Below are positions 1 through 9,635 of a stretch of 21,786 nt of DNA, one piece after another; the stretch's first letter is position 1, and each line of letters opens with the position of its first letter. The notes beneath the pieces were generated by a model that worked only from the letters and a program-made list of their open reading frames with translations, was not told the DNA's origin and made no database searches. The stretch spans positions 1-21,786 of the forward strand of contig JAFISE010000322.1 of the NCBI GenBank assembly GCA_022560025.1, in the 5' to 3' direction. The DNA is from Stagonosporopsis chrysanthemi (lineage: Eukaryota; Ascomycota; Dothideomycetes; Pleosporales; Didymellaceae). The position numbers were made by a program, and so were the translations under genes.

Positions 1-172
1 GTAAAGGTAGGTTAAAATCTAGAAATTTAATAGAATTTCTAAATAGCTAAGATTACTACTAAATAAACCTTTTTAAACTACCTAGTACTAATATAAGCTA
101 TAACAGCCTATAGCTGCTCTAAGAGCTCTAGAAAATACCTACCTAGGTTGTTTAGTTCTAAGAAGAAGATAT
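1..172 (-). mobile_element. Internal 5' fragment of an LTR retrotransposon with 203-bp LTRs
   Basis: This stretch lies directly inside the LTR at 173-375 and would be the start of the internal region of an element running leftward out of the window. Bases 107-172, reverse-complemented, match 7996-8061, which follows the other copy of this LTR; the solo LTR at 2352-2554 lacks any such flank. That pattern marks it as element-internal sequence and not target DNA. No gag or other protein frame is readable. The superfamily is not proven; the short LTR beginning TA(G)TTAGAAC with a 5-bp target duplication would suit a Ty1/copia type, but this is inference. Confidence 0.55.
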
Positions 173-375
173 TATTAGCTCTCTAGGTTTATAGAGGCTG
201 TAAGGCTAAACAGCAGAGCCTACTATAAAGACTAAGAGTCTACTATACTGTTTCTGCTTAGCAGCAAACAGTCTACTATCTACTAATTAAACCTGTACTT
301 AATCTTTAGATATTATACTACTTGTTACCTTAATACCTTACTTTTTTTTGTGCCCTTAGACTATAAGTTCTAATA
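173..375 (-). repeat. Long terminal repeat, 203-bp family, likely 5' LTR
   Basis: A 203-bp LTR in reverse orientation, bounded by TATTAG at the left and CTAATA at the right (TG...CA ends after C-to-T change). It has the same length as the copies at 2352-2554 and 7793-7995 and differs from them mostly by transitions. Its outer edge at 375 abuts gypsy copy 1 and cuts that element inside the integrase C-terminal region. Internal-type sequence continues on its left, so it is read as the 5' LTR of a leftward element. The expected repeat of the right flank GCTAC is not seen at its left edge, as expected if the other LTR is outside the window. Confidence 0.75.
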
Positions 376-1480
376 GCTACTTTCTAAGCTTAGTGTATGC
401 AGGTTGCTAAAGTAAGTATATTCTAGTAGTTTAAGTTGTTATAAGGAGTTATATCTGTATTAAGTCTATTCTACTACTAGTTCTATCTTAGTTTACTTCT
501 AAATAATACCTAATAAAGAGTTATTCTAATACTAGAACAAAGTAAAGTAAGCTGTATATAGTTAATAAGTAGTAGTAATTTAGACTAGTTATCTTAATAG
601 TATATTATAAACAGCTATAGCTGCTAGTTAATATACTTGTTTATAATCTCTGTTTAGCTGTTAGTTTCCTTATAGTAGGTTGTAAAAAGCTTAACTTTAA
701 TACTAATAATCTAACAGAACTTAGACTAGAAACAAAATATAAACTAAAGTCTATAGTTAGACACTATTAACTTAGGAGTATAACTAAAATAATAGACCTA
801 TTAGATAAATAAAGAAGCTATCTCTTATATAGTTATTATCTTATAGAACAAGATTATAATTGCTTATTTTATTTAATAGTTAATAATAATAAGTATCTAA
901 TTATATCTTATTTTATCTTTTAGAAAATCTTTAAAATTTATATATAGGTACTATATAGGTTAATTAAAGATAGATAGTAGATATAAGTATCTGTAAAGTC
1001 TAGTTTATTTTAAATAACTATAGTAATAAAAGATATAGTTTCTTATATATTATTTACAGCTTACTTCTATACTCTACTAGTAATATTATTAAAATAGTAG
1101 CTAGTAGGTTTTCTTTGCGCTTAAGTAAGTAGTAGATACTTGGTTATAAGCTTCTTAGATAAAGCACGTACACAATAAAGAGTCTAAGGCTATCTACAAC
1201 TAATCTTAATATAAGAGTAAGCTGTTATAGATCTAATAACAAAAGGCTAGAGATTTTTACTCTTTCTTAAAGGCTTAGTAATTGTGTTGCAGCATAGCTT
1301 TAATTAGTTCTAAGGAGTCTAACTGTATTTCTAGCTGCAAAGTGCAGATAGTATATACTAAGAAATATAAAAGATGAACCTAGGTAAAGTTAAAGTTAAT
1401 ATAGTTTTAAAGTTGTTAGAGACTTAATATTACTTAGAAGCAATTATTCTCCTAAGCTAACTTAAGGTTAGCTAGGTCTT
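376..1480 (-). pseudogene. Gypsy integrase, C-terminally truncated (copy 1)
   Basis: This stretch is collinear with the integrase region of copy 2 (about 19018-20120) over its whole length. Integrase would join retrotransposon cDNA to the host genome in the nucleus. In copy 2 the frame yields the core around the catalytic Glu and the downstream NKYIN and TPCNNLN segments; the same positions exist here at about 400-720. The chromodomain is absent because the element is cut at 376. Frames are riddled with TAG/TAA at former Trp and Gln codons. No function can remain. The start is undefined, since integrase is released from a Gag-Pol polyprotein. Confidence 0.7.
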
Positions 1481-1499
1481 GCTCTCTTTAACTAAGAAT

Positions 1500-3110
1500 A
1501 TTAGCCTTTTTATTATTCTTTCTAGGGGTATACTTAATTTAGAAGTTAAACAAAGCAAGTGCCTCTGCTTACTTAGCTTGTTAAGCGTTTAGAACTTTAG
1601 TAGCTATAAAATATTCTAAGAAATAGTAGTTAGAGTAGACATAGATTTAACTTAGAGTAGATATTAGCTCTGCTCTCTATTTATTAAAGGCCTAGAAGAT
1701 AGCAAACAGTTCTTTATTATAGATCTCTTAGTTAAGCTGTAAACTTAATAGGGAACAGCTATAGAATACTATAAGGTACTAGTAGTTGTCTGCGTGTTTC
1801 TAAGATATAACACTAGCTACTACTTTATCTAATATATTAGTCTTAAGCTTTGTTTTAAGGTCTAGGTTAAAGTAGGACAGAGTTAAAATAGCTAATAGGC
1901 TCTGTTTAAGCTTCTTAAAGCTAGTCTAGCAGTCTAAAGTCTATTTAAAGGTATTTAATAGACTTTGTAATATAATTAAAGGTTTTACTACTTAAAAGAA
2001 CTTAGGTGTAAATTGTTAATAGAAACTAGTAAAGCTTAGAAATAAGTTTAGACTTGTTATAGTTATAAGTAGCTTCTAGTCTGCTAAAGCTTATACCTTC
2101 TTAGAATCTACTTTAATACCTTTGTTTATAAAGATATATCTAAGGTACTAGGTTTAAGTTATATAGAATTTGCTTTTCTTAATATTAACTTGTAGGCCTA
2201 CAGAGTAAAGACGTTCTAGAACCTTCTTAATATATATCTAGTAAGTCTAAGCGTTTTTAGAGTAGATAAAGATATTATCTAAGTAAGCAATATAGAAGTT
2301 ATCTAAGTAATTAATTAAGACGTTGTTTATATAGTATTAATACGTAGTAAGTATTACAACCTATAGTCTAGGGGCACAGAGAAGAGTAAGGTATTAAGGT
2401 AACAAGTAGTATAATATCTAGAGATTAGGTACAGGTTTAATTAGTAGATAGTAGACTGTTTACTGCTAAGCAAGAACAGTGCAGTAGACCCCTAGCCTTT
2501 ATAGTAGGCCCTACTGTTTAGCCTTACAGCCTCTATAAACCTAAAGGGCTAATAGTAAGGCTGTTATATAACCTAAAGAGTAAAACCTTGCACTTATATA
2601 TACTATAATATATCTTAAATATAGTATACTTTTTAGAAGTAAGATCTATATAGATTTAGTTAAAAGCTAATTAAATATTAAACTTAGTAAATATCTTAGC
2701 CTTAGATAGTTAGACAAGTAGCTTGTCTATATATAGTAATTAATAAGAGCTTTTATAAGTTAAATTATTTAATTTATAATAGTCTAGATAGATATATAGG
2801 CTTTTATTTGCTTTTTATATATATAGTATAGGTAATATAAATAGGCTTTAGCTATATTTAATATAACTATAGTGCAGCTATTCTTAAACAGACTTCTTAG
2901 TAGCTTTAAGCTCTTCTAGGTTCTATTTATACAAAGAAGAGTAATAGTTTAGTAAGAGTTCTTCTAAAACAATCTTTTAGTTATAAAGATAGTGTTCTAA
3001 AAAGCTTTTAGCTTTTGCCTTACTAAATATATTAGTATACTAAGAGTATTAAGCTAGTAAGCATTTCTAGATTAGTTAAGTATTGTTAGAGTTATCTTAG
3101 TTATACTTTT
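1500..3110 (-). pseudogene. Gypsy reverse transcriptase and RNase H (copy 1)
   Basis: The minus strand reads as a Ty3/gypsy RT-RNase H unit. Near 3030 is an IFSKAKAK-like stretch at the N-terminal edge of RT, matching the usual VFSK motif. The catalytic motif at 2274-2285 reads YLDN in place of YLDD, followed by an IFIY-like segment and KKVLERL. The RNase H part follows at about 1540-1860, with the NKELFAI and LEYF-ITTK type motifs best seen in copy 2. The solo LTR at 2352-2554 sits within RT just upstream of the YLDN codons. RT would copy the element RNA into cDNA and RNase H would remove the RNA strand. Stops, the loss of one catalytic Asp and the insertion make it dead. Confidence 0.82.
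2347..2559 (+). repeat. Solo LTR (203 bp) with 5-bp target duplication GTAAG
   Basis: The LTR proper is 2352-2554, from TATTACAACC to GGGCTAATA. It is flanked by perfect direct repeats GTAAG at 2347-2351 and 2555-2559. Aligning gypsy copy 2 at about 20990-21010 shows that the RT sequence is continuous if the LTR and one GTAAG are removed. No internal element sequence follows, so this is a solo LTR, usually the product of LTR-LTR recombination. The intact duplication means it inserted here directly and late, after gypsy copy 1. Confidence 0.9.
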
Positions 3111-3900
3111 CTTCTATAATATAATTAATCTTATATAGATTAGTTATAAAGAACTTATTTTATAGTTTCTTTATTAAGAAGTAGAAAGTATTAGCTAAGA
3201 GTGTAGTAATAGTAGTAACCTTAGTTAGACTAGTTATAGAGGTATTTACTACTTTGTTAGGTAGTACTAAGAGTTGTAAACAAAACTTAAGTAACTTTAG
3301 TATACTTCTTATATATTAAATAGTTGTACTAGAGCTGTGTTGTTACTAATACTCTTCTTATTCTTATAGAGTATTCTGTTGCTCTACGTCCTATTAGGCT
3401 TTGCCTTTTCTAAAAGGTTATTACAAAGTTATTAATAAAGGCAGCACAGAATTGTATAATTAAGAGTATTAAGCAGGCTATATTAATTAAAACTACTCTG
3501 TATTAAGTTAGAGCTTAAAGCACTTAAGCTATTTAATTCTAATAATACAATCTTGTAATCTAAGGTCTATAATAATAAAAAAGTAGTTATACACTTTTTA
3601 GCTATTAACTATAAAGTATAACTATATATACTAGGTTACTAGAGAGGTAATTTAATCTTAGAACTCTTTAACCTAGACTAAGAAGAGTAGTTTTTAGATA
3701 GGTTTATAAAGTAAAGTAGAGATAAAATATATAATATTAGAGTTTAAAAACAAAAGTCCTTAGGCACTAGTATTAACTAAGAGGTAGAGTTAAACACTAA
3801 GCTCTTAGTTGCAAAGAATAGTAGAAGTAAAGAAATAAGATCTACTAAACAAATAAGATAGTAAAAGATTAGATAGATTATATTAGTTTAGGCCTAAGTA
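3110..3900 (-). pseudogene. Gypsy region between RT and Gag, probable protease and linker (copy 1)
   Basis: By position this piece of the minus strand should hold the aspartic protease and the linker to RT, since it lies between the Gag zinc knuckle (4020-4061) and the N-terminal edge of RT (about 3030). I could not find a convincing D-S/T-G active site; mutated frames obscure it. No other gene is visible. The assignment is by gene order only. Confidence 0.35.
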
Positions 3901-5300
3901 AGATAATCTTTCTAGGCAGAACTATTTCCTATAGAGATTAACTAAGTCTTGTTAAAGTCTTCTTTAGTATTAATAAAATCTTCTTGCTCTACCTTAATTT
4001 TATATATACAGAGTACTATACAATTCTTAGTAAAGTGTTCTAGCTTCTTATAGTTATAGCAAGCTTCTAGAGTTATATTCTTTATAAGTACAAGTATATT
4101 AGAAGGTTAGTAGAGTGTAAAAGTACTCTAGGCAAAGTAAGTAGATTAGCTTAGAAAGAAGTAATCTTATTAATATATTACAATAGAGCTTTGTTTTATA
4201 TCTAACTAGTAGATTCTTATTAATCTTAAAGGTTACAAAACAGCATAAGTTAGTATAGTAAAGTTGTTCCTTCTTTCTATATTGTAGGTAGTTAGGTATT
4301 CTACTATTTAAGAGAAGAAATTATACTATTACTACTTAAAGCCTAGATTAAGTACTTAAATACTTAGAAGGACCTTAGTCTATATATAGTAAAACTATTC
4401 AATTAGAGTACTTCTCTTTTAATAGCTGTACTAAGAAAGTAGCTCTTAAAAACAAAAAAAGCTTCTAATTTTTCTATTAAGAGTTAATTAAAGGCTGCTT
4501 AGCTTTCTACTTGCTTGTTCCTAGTAACAAAGTATATCTTAAAGAGTATAATTATCCCTTCTACAGTGTAAAAATAGTCTGTCTTATTATTAAAAAAGTA
4601 CTAAGGTTCTAAGTATTTTTTAGCTAATCTAGAAGTATAACTCTAGACAAGAGCTATATAAGCATATACAATCTAATAGTAGTCTATTTTAATATTAAGT
4701 TAGTTTTAAATAAAAGTATACTATTACTAAAAGGTAACGTTACTTTTATTAGTAAGAACCTTAAAATTAGGAGTTCTTTTAGAGAGCTTCTTACGTACTA
4801 TAAGTACTAAGCTAGCTTTAAATAGCTGCCTTATAGTAGATTAATACAGTGTACTTATTAGTAGTGTTTTTGTTATAAGTAAGGAGTAATCTGCTAGAGC
4901 AAGACTAGTACGTAACTAAGTAAGTTTCTACTATAGTTAAGCTATCTCTTTTAAGAGATTGTAGTAAGATAGCTCTAAATTAGATCTATTGTTAGTAGAG
5001 AACAGTTGTGCTAATATAAGGCCTTAGGGGCGTCTAGCTTCTAATTAGTTCTAAGACTAAGTAGTAGGTCTTAATAGATTTCTTAATATTAAAGTTGTAT
5101 CTAAATTAGGTAAGTTGTTAATAGTCTCTAAGTATCTATCTTAGCACAATCTAATACAGCTTTTTTAAAGTTAATCCTAGAGTAGTAAGTTGTAAGAAGT
5201 TTTAAACCTATAAGCTTTAGTTATTAAGAGATCTCTAGAATTCTAACTATAGTATAAACAATTTAAAGACTTATATAGCTTAGGTATAATATAGACTCTA
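3900..5300 (-). pseudogene. Gypsy Gag with CCHC zinc knuckle (copy 1)
   Basis: The capsid/nucleocapsid gene of the retrotransposon, read on the minus strand just downstream of the 5' LTR. The clear landmark is a 14-residue zinc knuckle at 4020-4061 reading C-x2-Y-x4-H-x4-C (CYNYKKLEHFTKNC). The second Cys is Tyr, which a single TGT-to-TAT change explains. The knuckle would bind genomic RNA in the virus-like particle. The N-terminal part, from about 5300 to 4100, has no distinctive motif and is full of stops, so the start is not determined. Only this copy retains gag in the window. Confidence 0.65.
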
Positions 5301-5384
5301 GCTGTACTTGTATAAATAACTAAACAAAACTATAGCAATATTATTATAAGGCTGTTACTAGCTAAAACAAGTTTTAAAGTATAA

Positions 5385-5662
5385 TATAACAATACAGAAT
5401 GCTAGAAAGGTCTAAATTATATAGGTATCTACTACAAGGTATATAGAAGTATAAGAATAAACTATAAGACAAGATCTCTATTCCTATAAGTCTTGTACAA
5501 AAAAATACTTTAAAAATATCTATCTAAACTCTATAGAGACTTCTTCTCTTATACTTAGAAGCTTAGAGAAGACTATACTAAGGAGTAGTTAGAAGATAGA
5601 TCTAAGTTAGATAGTTGTTAAGTAGTGTAAGGTAGGCTTAAAAAACTAGGCTTGTTCTTACA
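5385..5662 (-). repeat. Gypsy-family LTR (278 bp), right end of copy 1
   Basis: Begins TATAACAATACAG and ends GTTCTTACA on the plus strand. It matches 14415-14693 and 16861-17137 along its whole length, in the same orientation. For an element on the minus strand this is the 5' LTR. Its outer edge meets hAT B at an AAGTCTAGG stretch that is continuous with hAT A (reverse complement of 11874-11883), so the LTR boundary is set to within a base or two. Confidence 0.88.
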
Positions 5663-6413
5663 AAGTCTAGGCATTAAGTATAATAAATAGCCTTGTATAT
5701 TTACTAAGGTCTTAAAGCTGTACTACCTTATCGTCTTTAAATTAATACTTAAATAATATGCTAAATTTATAACAGCTAGTTAACACAGCCTTAGGCTAAA
5801 GAAAGTATATAAACTATTAAAATAATAGCTACTTAACTATTTAAAATAACTAATTGTTATTAATAACAAGCTATGTAATTTTCTTTTTAAAAGCAAGTAT
5901 TTAGTATACTAGATATAGAATAGTAGTCTGCTAAGATTATTATTATTATTATAGCATAGTAGATAGCTAGCTATATAAAGACGTTCTAATTTACAAATAG
6001 ATTTAAGACCTTAGGTAATTTAGTATATACTTAGTTCTAATACTTTTTACTATTAGGTGTTATAATATATACCTATAGTTAAGGCAATATAGATATAGAT
6101 AGTTAGTAAAAGCGTAGGCAGCTTCTCTAAATTAAGTCTAGACATATCTAGTGCAAGAGGCAGAACTCTATTATAGATATAATATAATAAGATCTCTAAC
6201 CTAAGCTATAGTACTCTACTATTTTTTTTATATAACTAGTATTGCCTTGCTCTTCTTACCTTTCTAGAGACTGCGTTGAAATTACTTTAGTAAGTAAATT
6301 AATTGCTAAGTTCTATATTTTATAGTCTAGGGTGCAATTATTTTAAGGCCCTTAAGATCTTGCAGTATGCTAGATACTCTATTAGCTTTGTTACTAGCTA
6401 GAGATAAGAGTAT
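5663..6413 (-). pseudogene. hAT transposase N-terminal fragment (copy B)
   Basis: The reverse complement of 11136-11883 of hAT A. It covers the first roughly 250 codons of the transposase and ends at the N-A-stop-T segment corresponding to the usual L-D-x-W-T-S motif of the hAT catalytic fold. The first Asp reads Asn here (5673-5675), as in copy A. The presumed initiator is ATA and not ATG. Truncated by the gypsy LTR and carrying many stops, it is non-functional. Confidence 0.7.
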
Positions 6414-6589
6414 AGCTATAATAATTAAACGTAATAATTAATTATAATATAATATTTTAGTAGAAAACAAAAATAGTATAGACAAGTTTAGAGAATATTA
6501 CTAAAGAAAGATCTAAAGATAACATATCTATTATTCTTAGCGTCTTTACTTTAACAATCTCTAGATATTATTCTTACAACAAGTTAAGC

Positions 6590-7790
6590 ATAATTAAACT
6601 TTAAGAGAAATTGTTAAGGTTTAAGCTGTTTTAATTAGTTGTAATAATCTACTAAGAAGCTAGCGCACTTAACAGCTTTTATCTACTTGTTATTATTATT
6701 AATATTACTCTTATCCTCTTTATTGCTAGCTAAGTCCTCTAAATTACTAAAACTCTTAAAATTAGTTTTTTCTTTCTCTATAAGAGCTTGCTAATACTGC
6801 TTATTAGTCTTATACTTATTTAGTATAGCTGCAAAGTATACCTCTAGCTTAACACTATAATCTTTAAGTTCTTCTTTATACTTATTACTATTATTACCTA
6901 TAATATAAAGGTTGTCTATAGTTAAAAGAAGGCTACTATTGCTTAGATTAGCTTAGTAATTATTAGGCTTATACTGCCTAGTACTATTAGTAAATATATA
7001 TAATAATTAGATATAATAACTAACTTCTACTTATTATCTAAGTATACAGCTAGACTCTTAAGTAAAAGCTTACTATAAAACTTAACCTACTCTTGTTTCT
7101 TAGTATTAGAGTTAAAAGTATTAGTTTTTAGCTTTTTAAGACCTTTCTAATACTCTTTTTAAAGAATAATTTTAAGAGCACTACTAGTACTAAACAGGCG
7201 TTTAGCTGCCTAGCTAGTACTTAACTTCTCTTTGTTCTTAACAGTAATATTAACCTTAGAGATAGATATTTAATAGTTATATATATTAATCTTATAATTA
7301 ATAGTATTTTATTGTTTATAAGCAGTACTAAGCTTATTCTTAAGCTATTCTACTATATTAAGTTAGAATAAAGATATAATAACAGAATAAAATAACTAAC
7401 TACTTTTATAAATATTATAGCAGGTCTAGTTAAGATCTTTCTTAGCTTATTACTAGATATTAGCCTTTTGTTTAGCAGTGCTAGCTATATAAGTTGCTAC
7501 TATCTTTAGTTTTTTAAGAAGCTAATATTTTACTATATAGTTAGTATTATAGGCTTTACTAATAGCTACTTCTTCTTTATTATAAAGTAAAGCTCTAGTT
7601 CTCTACTAGATTATATAGGTAGAATTGCTAAGCAAGCTCTTAAAAGAGAATATTAAATTAGTAGAGTAGCTTTTTTTAAATCTACCTTAGCTGTGCTAAT
7701 TAAGAACGTAGCAAATCTTAGCCTCTTAAGTTGCAAAGCCTTATTACAATTAGCTTTAGCAATATAATAAGTAGCTGTAATAAATATATT
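6590..7790 (-). pseudogene. Unknown hAT-borne gene, fragment (copy B)
   Basis: The inverted counterpart of 9755-10960 in hAT A. The same frame pattern is found: a stretch reading KEEVAISKAYNTNY, a second reading AKRLFSTSSALK, and an asparagine/lysine-rich end (KYKEELKDYSVKLE and onwards). The same stop after Tyr-Asn is present. Conservation of these segments in two independently mutated copies supports a real gene; the function is unknown. It is cut at 7790 by an LTR. Confidence 0.5.
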
Positions 7791-7792
7791 AA

Positions 7793-7995
7793 TATTAGAA
7801 CTTATAGTCTAGGGGTATAGAAAAGAGTAAGGTATTAAGGCAACAAGTAGTATAATATCTAGAGATTAGGTAAAGATTTAATTAGTAGATAGTAGACTGT
7901 TTGCTGCTAAGCAAGAACAGTGCAGCAGACCTCTAGCCTTTATAGTAAGCTCTACTATTTAGCTTTACAGCCTCTATAAACCTAGAAGGCTAATA
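7793..7995 (+). repeat. Long terminal repeat, 203-bp family, likely 5' LTR
   Basis: Runs from TATTAGAACTT to GGCTAATA and is the same length as the other two copies. It abuts hAT B on the left and is followed by internal-type sequence (7996-8061) shared with the left edge of the window, so it is the 5' LTR of a rightward element. That element is interrupted by hAT A only 66 bp inside. A G-to-A rich inverted motif (the GTAGACTG ... CAGCAGAC region, about 7893-7930) recurs in all three copies. Confidence 0.8.
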
Positions 7996-8061
7996 ATATC
8001 TCTCTTTTAAGACTAAATAACTTAGGCAGGTATCTTCTAGAGCTTCTAAGGCAGCTATAAG
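7996..8061 (+). mobile_element. Start of internal region of the 203-bp-LTR element
   Basis: Sixty-six bases matching the reverse complement of 107-172. The match stops exactly where the hAT A terminus begins at 8062, which marks the insertion point. The continuation expected from the left copy is not found to the right of hAT A. Confidence 0.65.
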
Positions 8062-8210
8062 TAGGCTGGCAAATAGGTAGGGGTTAGGTAGGGGTTAAGG
8101 TAGCACGTGACAGTACCTAACCCCTACTTAACCTCTACCTATACTAAGTTAATGCTAAGTAGGTAGAGGTTAGGTCGTCTCTACTTAGAGTAGGGGTTAG
8201 GTTAAAGTTA
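8062..8210 (+). repeat. hAT left terminus: TIR and G-rich subterminal palindrome
   Basis: The TIR is 8062-8079. Next come repeats of a GTAGGGGTTAGGT-like unit. Bases 8073-8102 pair with 8114-8142 as an imperfect inverted repeat of about 29 bp around a short loop that contains the palindrome CACGTG (8104-8109). Further units of the same motif occur up to about 8200. Subterminal repeats of this sort are the usual binding sites of hAT transposases; the role here is inferred. Confidence 0.7.
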
Positions 8211-8342
8211 CTAAAAAATACACTAAAAATTAGCTTTGCTAACTCTAACTATATATAGAAAGATTTGCAGGATTCTAAATCTATTATTTTTTAAGAAAAT
8301 AACTCTATTAAATATTAGAATTGTAGAGAATTATTATTACAG

Positions 8343-9032
8343 CAAATTATTACATTATATAATTATTAGTTTAGGAAGAATTTGTAATTACTCTCTATAG
8401 ATATACTTAGAGAATTAGAGTTAGAATATAAATATGTACACTAATTAGCTAAACAACGTTTTACTACTACTAAAAGCACTAAGCTTATTGTAGTATTAAA
8501 GAGCTAGCTTAGAGTCTTTCTACTAAATAGTAACTCTCTTTGTATATATAGCGTTTAGGTTAAGATCTAATAATATTAGCACTTACATTAAATTGTATTT
8601 GTAAATACATATACCTTTAAAATATCCTACTAAGAAAGCCTTACTTACTTTTTAAATAGCTTTAATTGCAGAGTATTAGAAATAAGCATTGCTTATTACC
8701 TAGATATACTGTGTGATTTTGCAAACAAGGCGTGTAAATAGCAGCTTGCAGAAGAAAAGTTTGCTACCTTTCTAGTAGTAATAGATTTTGCAGAGAGTAA
8801 TAGCTATAGAGAATTAAAACAGTTCTATAATAATAGCTTGTAATAACCTACTACTAGGCTTATAGTACTAGGGCTTGTAAGCAAGTTTAGCAGATAAAAG
8901 CAATTTACAGGCAGCTTTTATAGTAAAGGGCTTAGCTTTTAGCTTTTAAGTAATAGCTTGTATGCTAGCTTTATTCTTAATGTTCTTAAACTTTAGCAGT
9001 ATAGTAGTAGTTATACAGGGCAATAGATAGGT
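8343..9032 (+). pseudogene. Possible degenerate ORF of unknown function in hAT A
   Basis: On the plus strand a single frame reads with sensible composition from about 8343 to 9032. It includes a charged stretch near 8397 (IDILRELELEYKYVH), then LAKQRF, and further on LAEEKFATFLVVIDFAES and YRELKQF. Interrupting codons are TAA/TAG, as expected from Gln or Trp. Near 9030 there is a GTAAGT, which could be a 5' splice site. No family is recognised and the start is undefined. The opposite strand also has readable patches, so strand assignment is tentative. The region is not present in copy B, so no second copy supports it. Confidence 0.3.
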
Positions 9033-9039
9033 TGTAAGT

Positions 9040-9600
9040 AGTAAGTAGATAGTAAATGCAGGTAGACAAACAGATATTTTATAAATATTCTGTAGTTACA
9101 GTAAGTTTGTTAGGCCTTATAGCTCTACAGCTTAGTGCACAGCTACACTTATAATAATTAACTATAATAATTATTTTTATATATATAACTAACTAAGCGC
9201 TTTTAAATAAGCTTATTTTAAGATAGATCTAACTTTAATTAGGTAAGTTCTCTAAATATACAGCTAGAGTTAATAATTATTAGATAGTAGAGTAGGTAGG
9301 GCGCAGCCTAGCTTAGAAAATCTGCAAGTAGGGATAGCTTTGCAGCTAACTTGCTAGCTGTTACTGTAATAGATAACTGTAATAAACTACTATATTATTA
9401 AATACAAGACGCGCTTTTTAATAATACTGTTTTCTAGTTAATCTAATGTTTTGCAGCGTAGATATGCAAACTGCAAGCGTAGCAGTCTTGCAATTTAGGC
9501 GCGTTTTTGTTTGCCTACAGTATATAGGCTACCTAGCTTAAAAAAACAAAGCTGCAAACTAGTAACTAGTTAGTAACCTAACTACAACAACTACTATACT
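9040..9600. other. Gene-free interval in hAT A with reduced RIP
   Basis: I see no convincing frame on either strand. The composition is less damaged than in the rest of the window: in 9421-9540 there are 6 CA, 8 TG and 4 CG, against 1, 1 and 0 in bases 1-120. It may be an intergenic or promoter region between two element genes; that is inference from position only. Confidence 0.4.
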
Positions 9601-9635
9601 TGCATATAATTTTGCGCACTATTGTTGTAGCTATA

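Larger units (their letters stand above)
376..5662 (-). mobile_element. Ty3/gypsy chromovirus, copy 1 (3'-truncated, nested)
   Basis: A decayed Ty3/gypsy retrotransposon read on the minus strand in the order gag (right), protease region, RT, RNase H, integrase (left). The right-hand LTR (its 5' LTR) is at 5385-5662. The left end is lost where the 203-bp LTR was inserted at 375; by comparison with copy 2 at about 19018, the chromodomain, the opposite-strand ORF and the 3' LTR are missing. A solo LTR at 2352-2554 interrupts RT. The right edge lies in hAT B, in the codons following the transposase Asp position, so this copy was inserted into an existing hAT. Every frame is full of stops from W/Q codons, consistent with RIP. 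No primer-binding site is recognisable next to the LTR. Confidence 0.88.
5663..7792 (-). mobile_element. hAT transposon copy B, internal fragment
   Basis: The reverse complement of this stretch matches hAT A from 9755 to 11883 without large gaps. A 60-base sample (7717-7776 against 9773-9832) is identical at all 60 positions, while other parts differ mainly by transitions. It contains the N-terminal half of the transposase (5663-6413) and the upstream gene of unknown function (about 6600-7790). The transposase start codon of copy A is ATA here (6411-6413). Both ends are cut: gypsy copy 1 on the left, the 203-bp LTR on the right. No termini of this copy are in the window. Confidence 0.85.

Noticed and set aside
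6690..6990. Leucine-rich readable frame on the plus strand of hAT B
   Set aside because: It is the complement of the Asn/Lys/Ser-rich end of the minus-strand gene, whose frame is shared with copy A; the Leu/Ile runs are an antisense shadow.
8073..8205. GGGGTTAGG-type repeats that look like telomeric DNA
   Set aside because: Units are irregular, interrupted by an inverted arm, and lie exactly at a transposon terminus with a matching TIR at 14082; they are subterminal repeats and not a telomere.
8343..9032. This ORF as a second transposase or a DNA-binding (BED) domain
   Set aside because: No Cys/His pattern or catalytic motif was seen; it is kept as an unknown ORF only.
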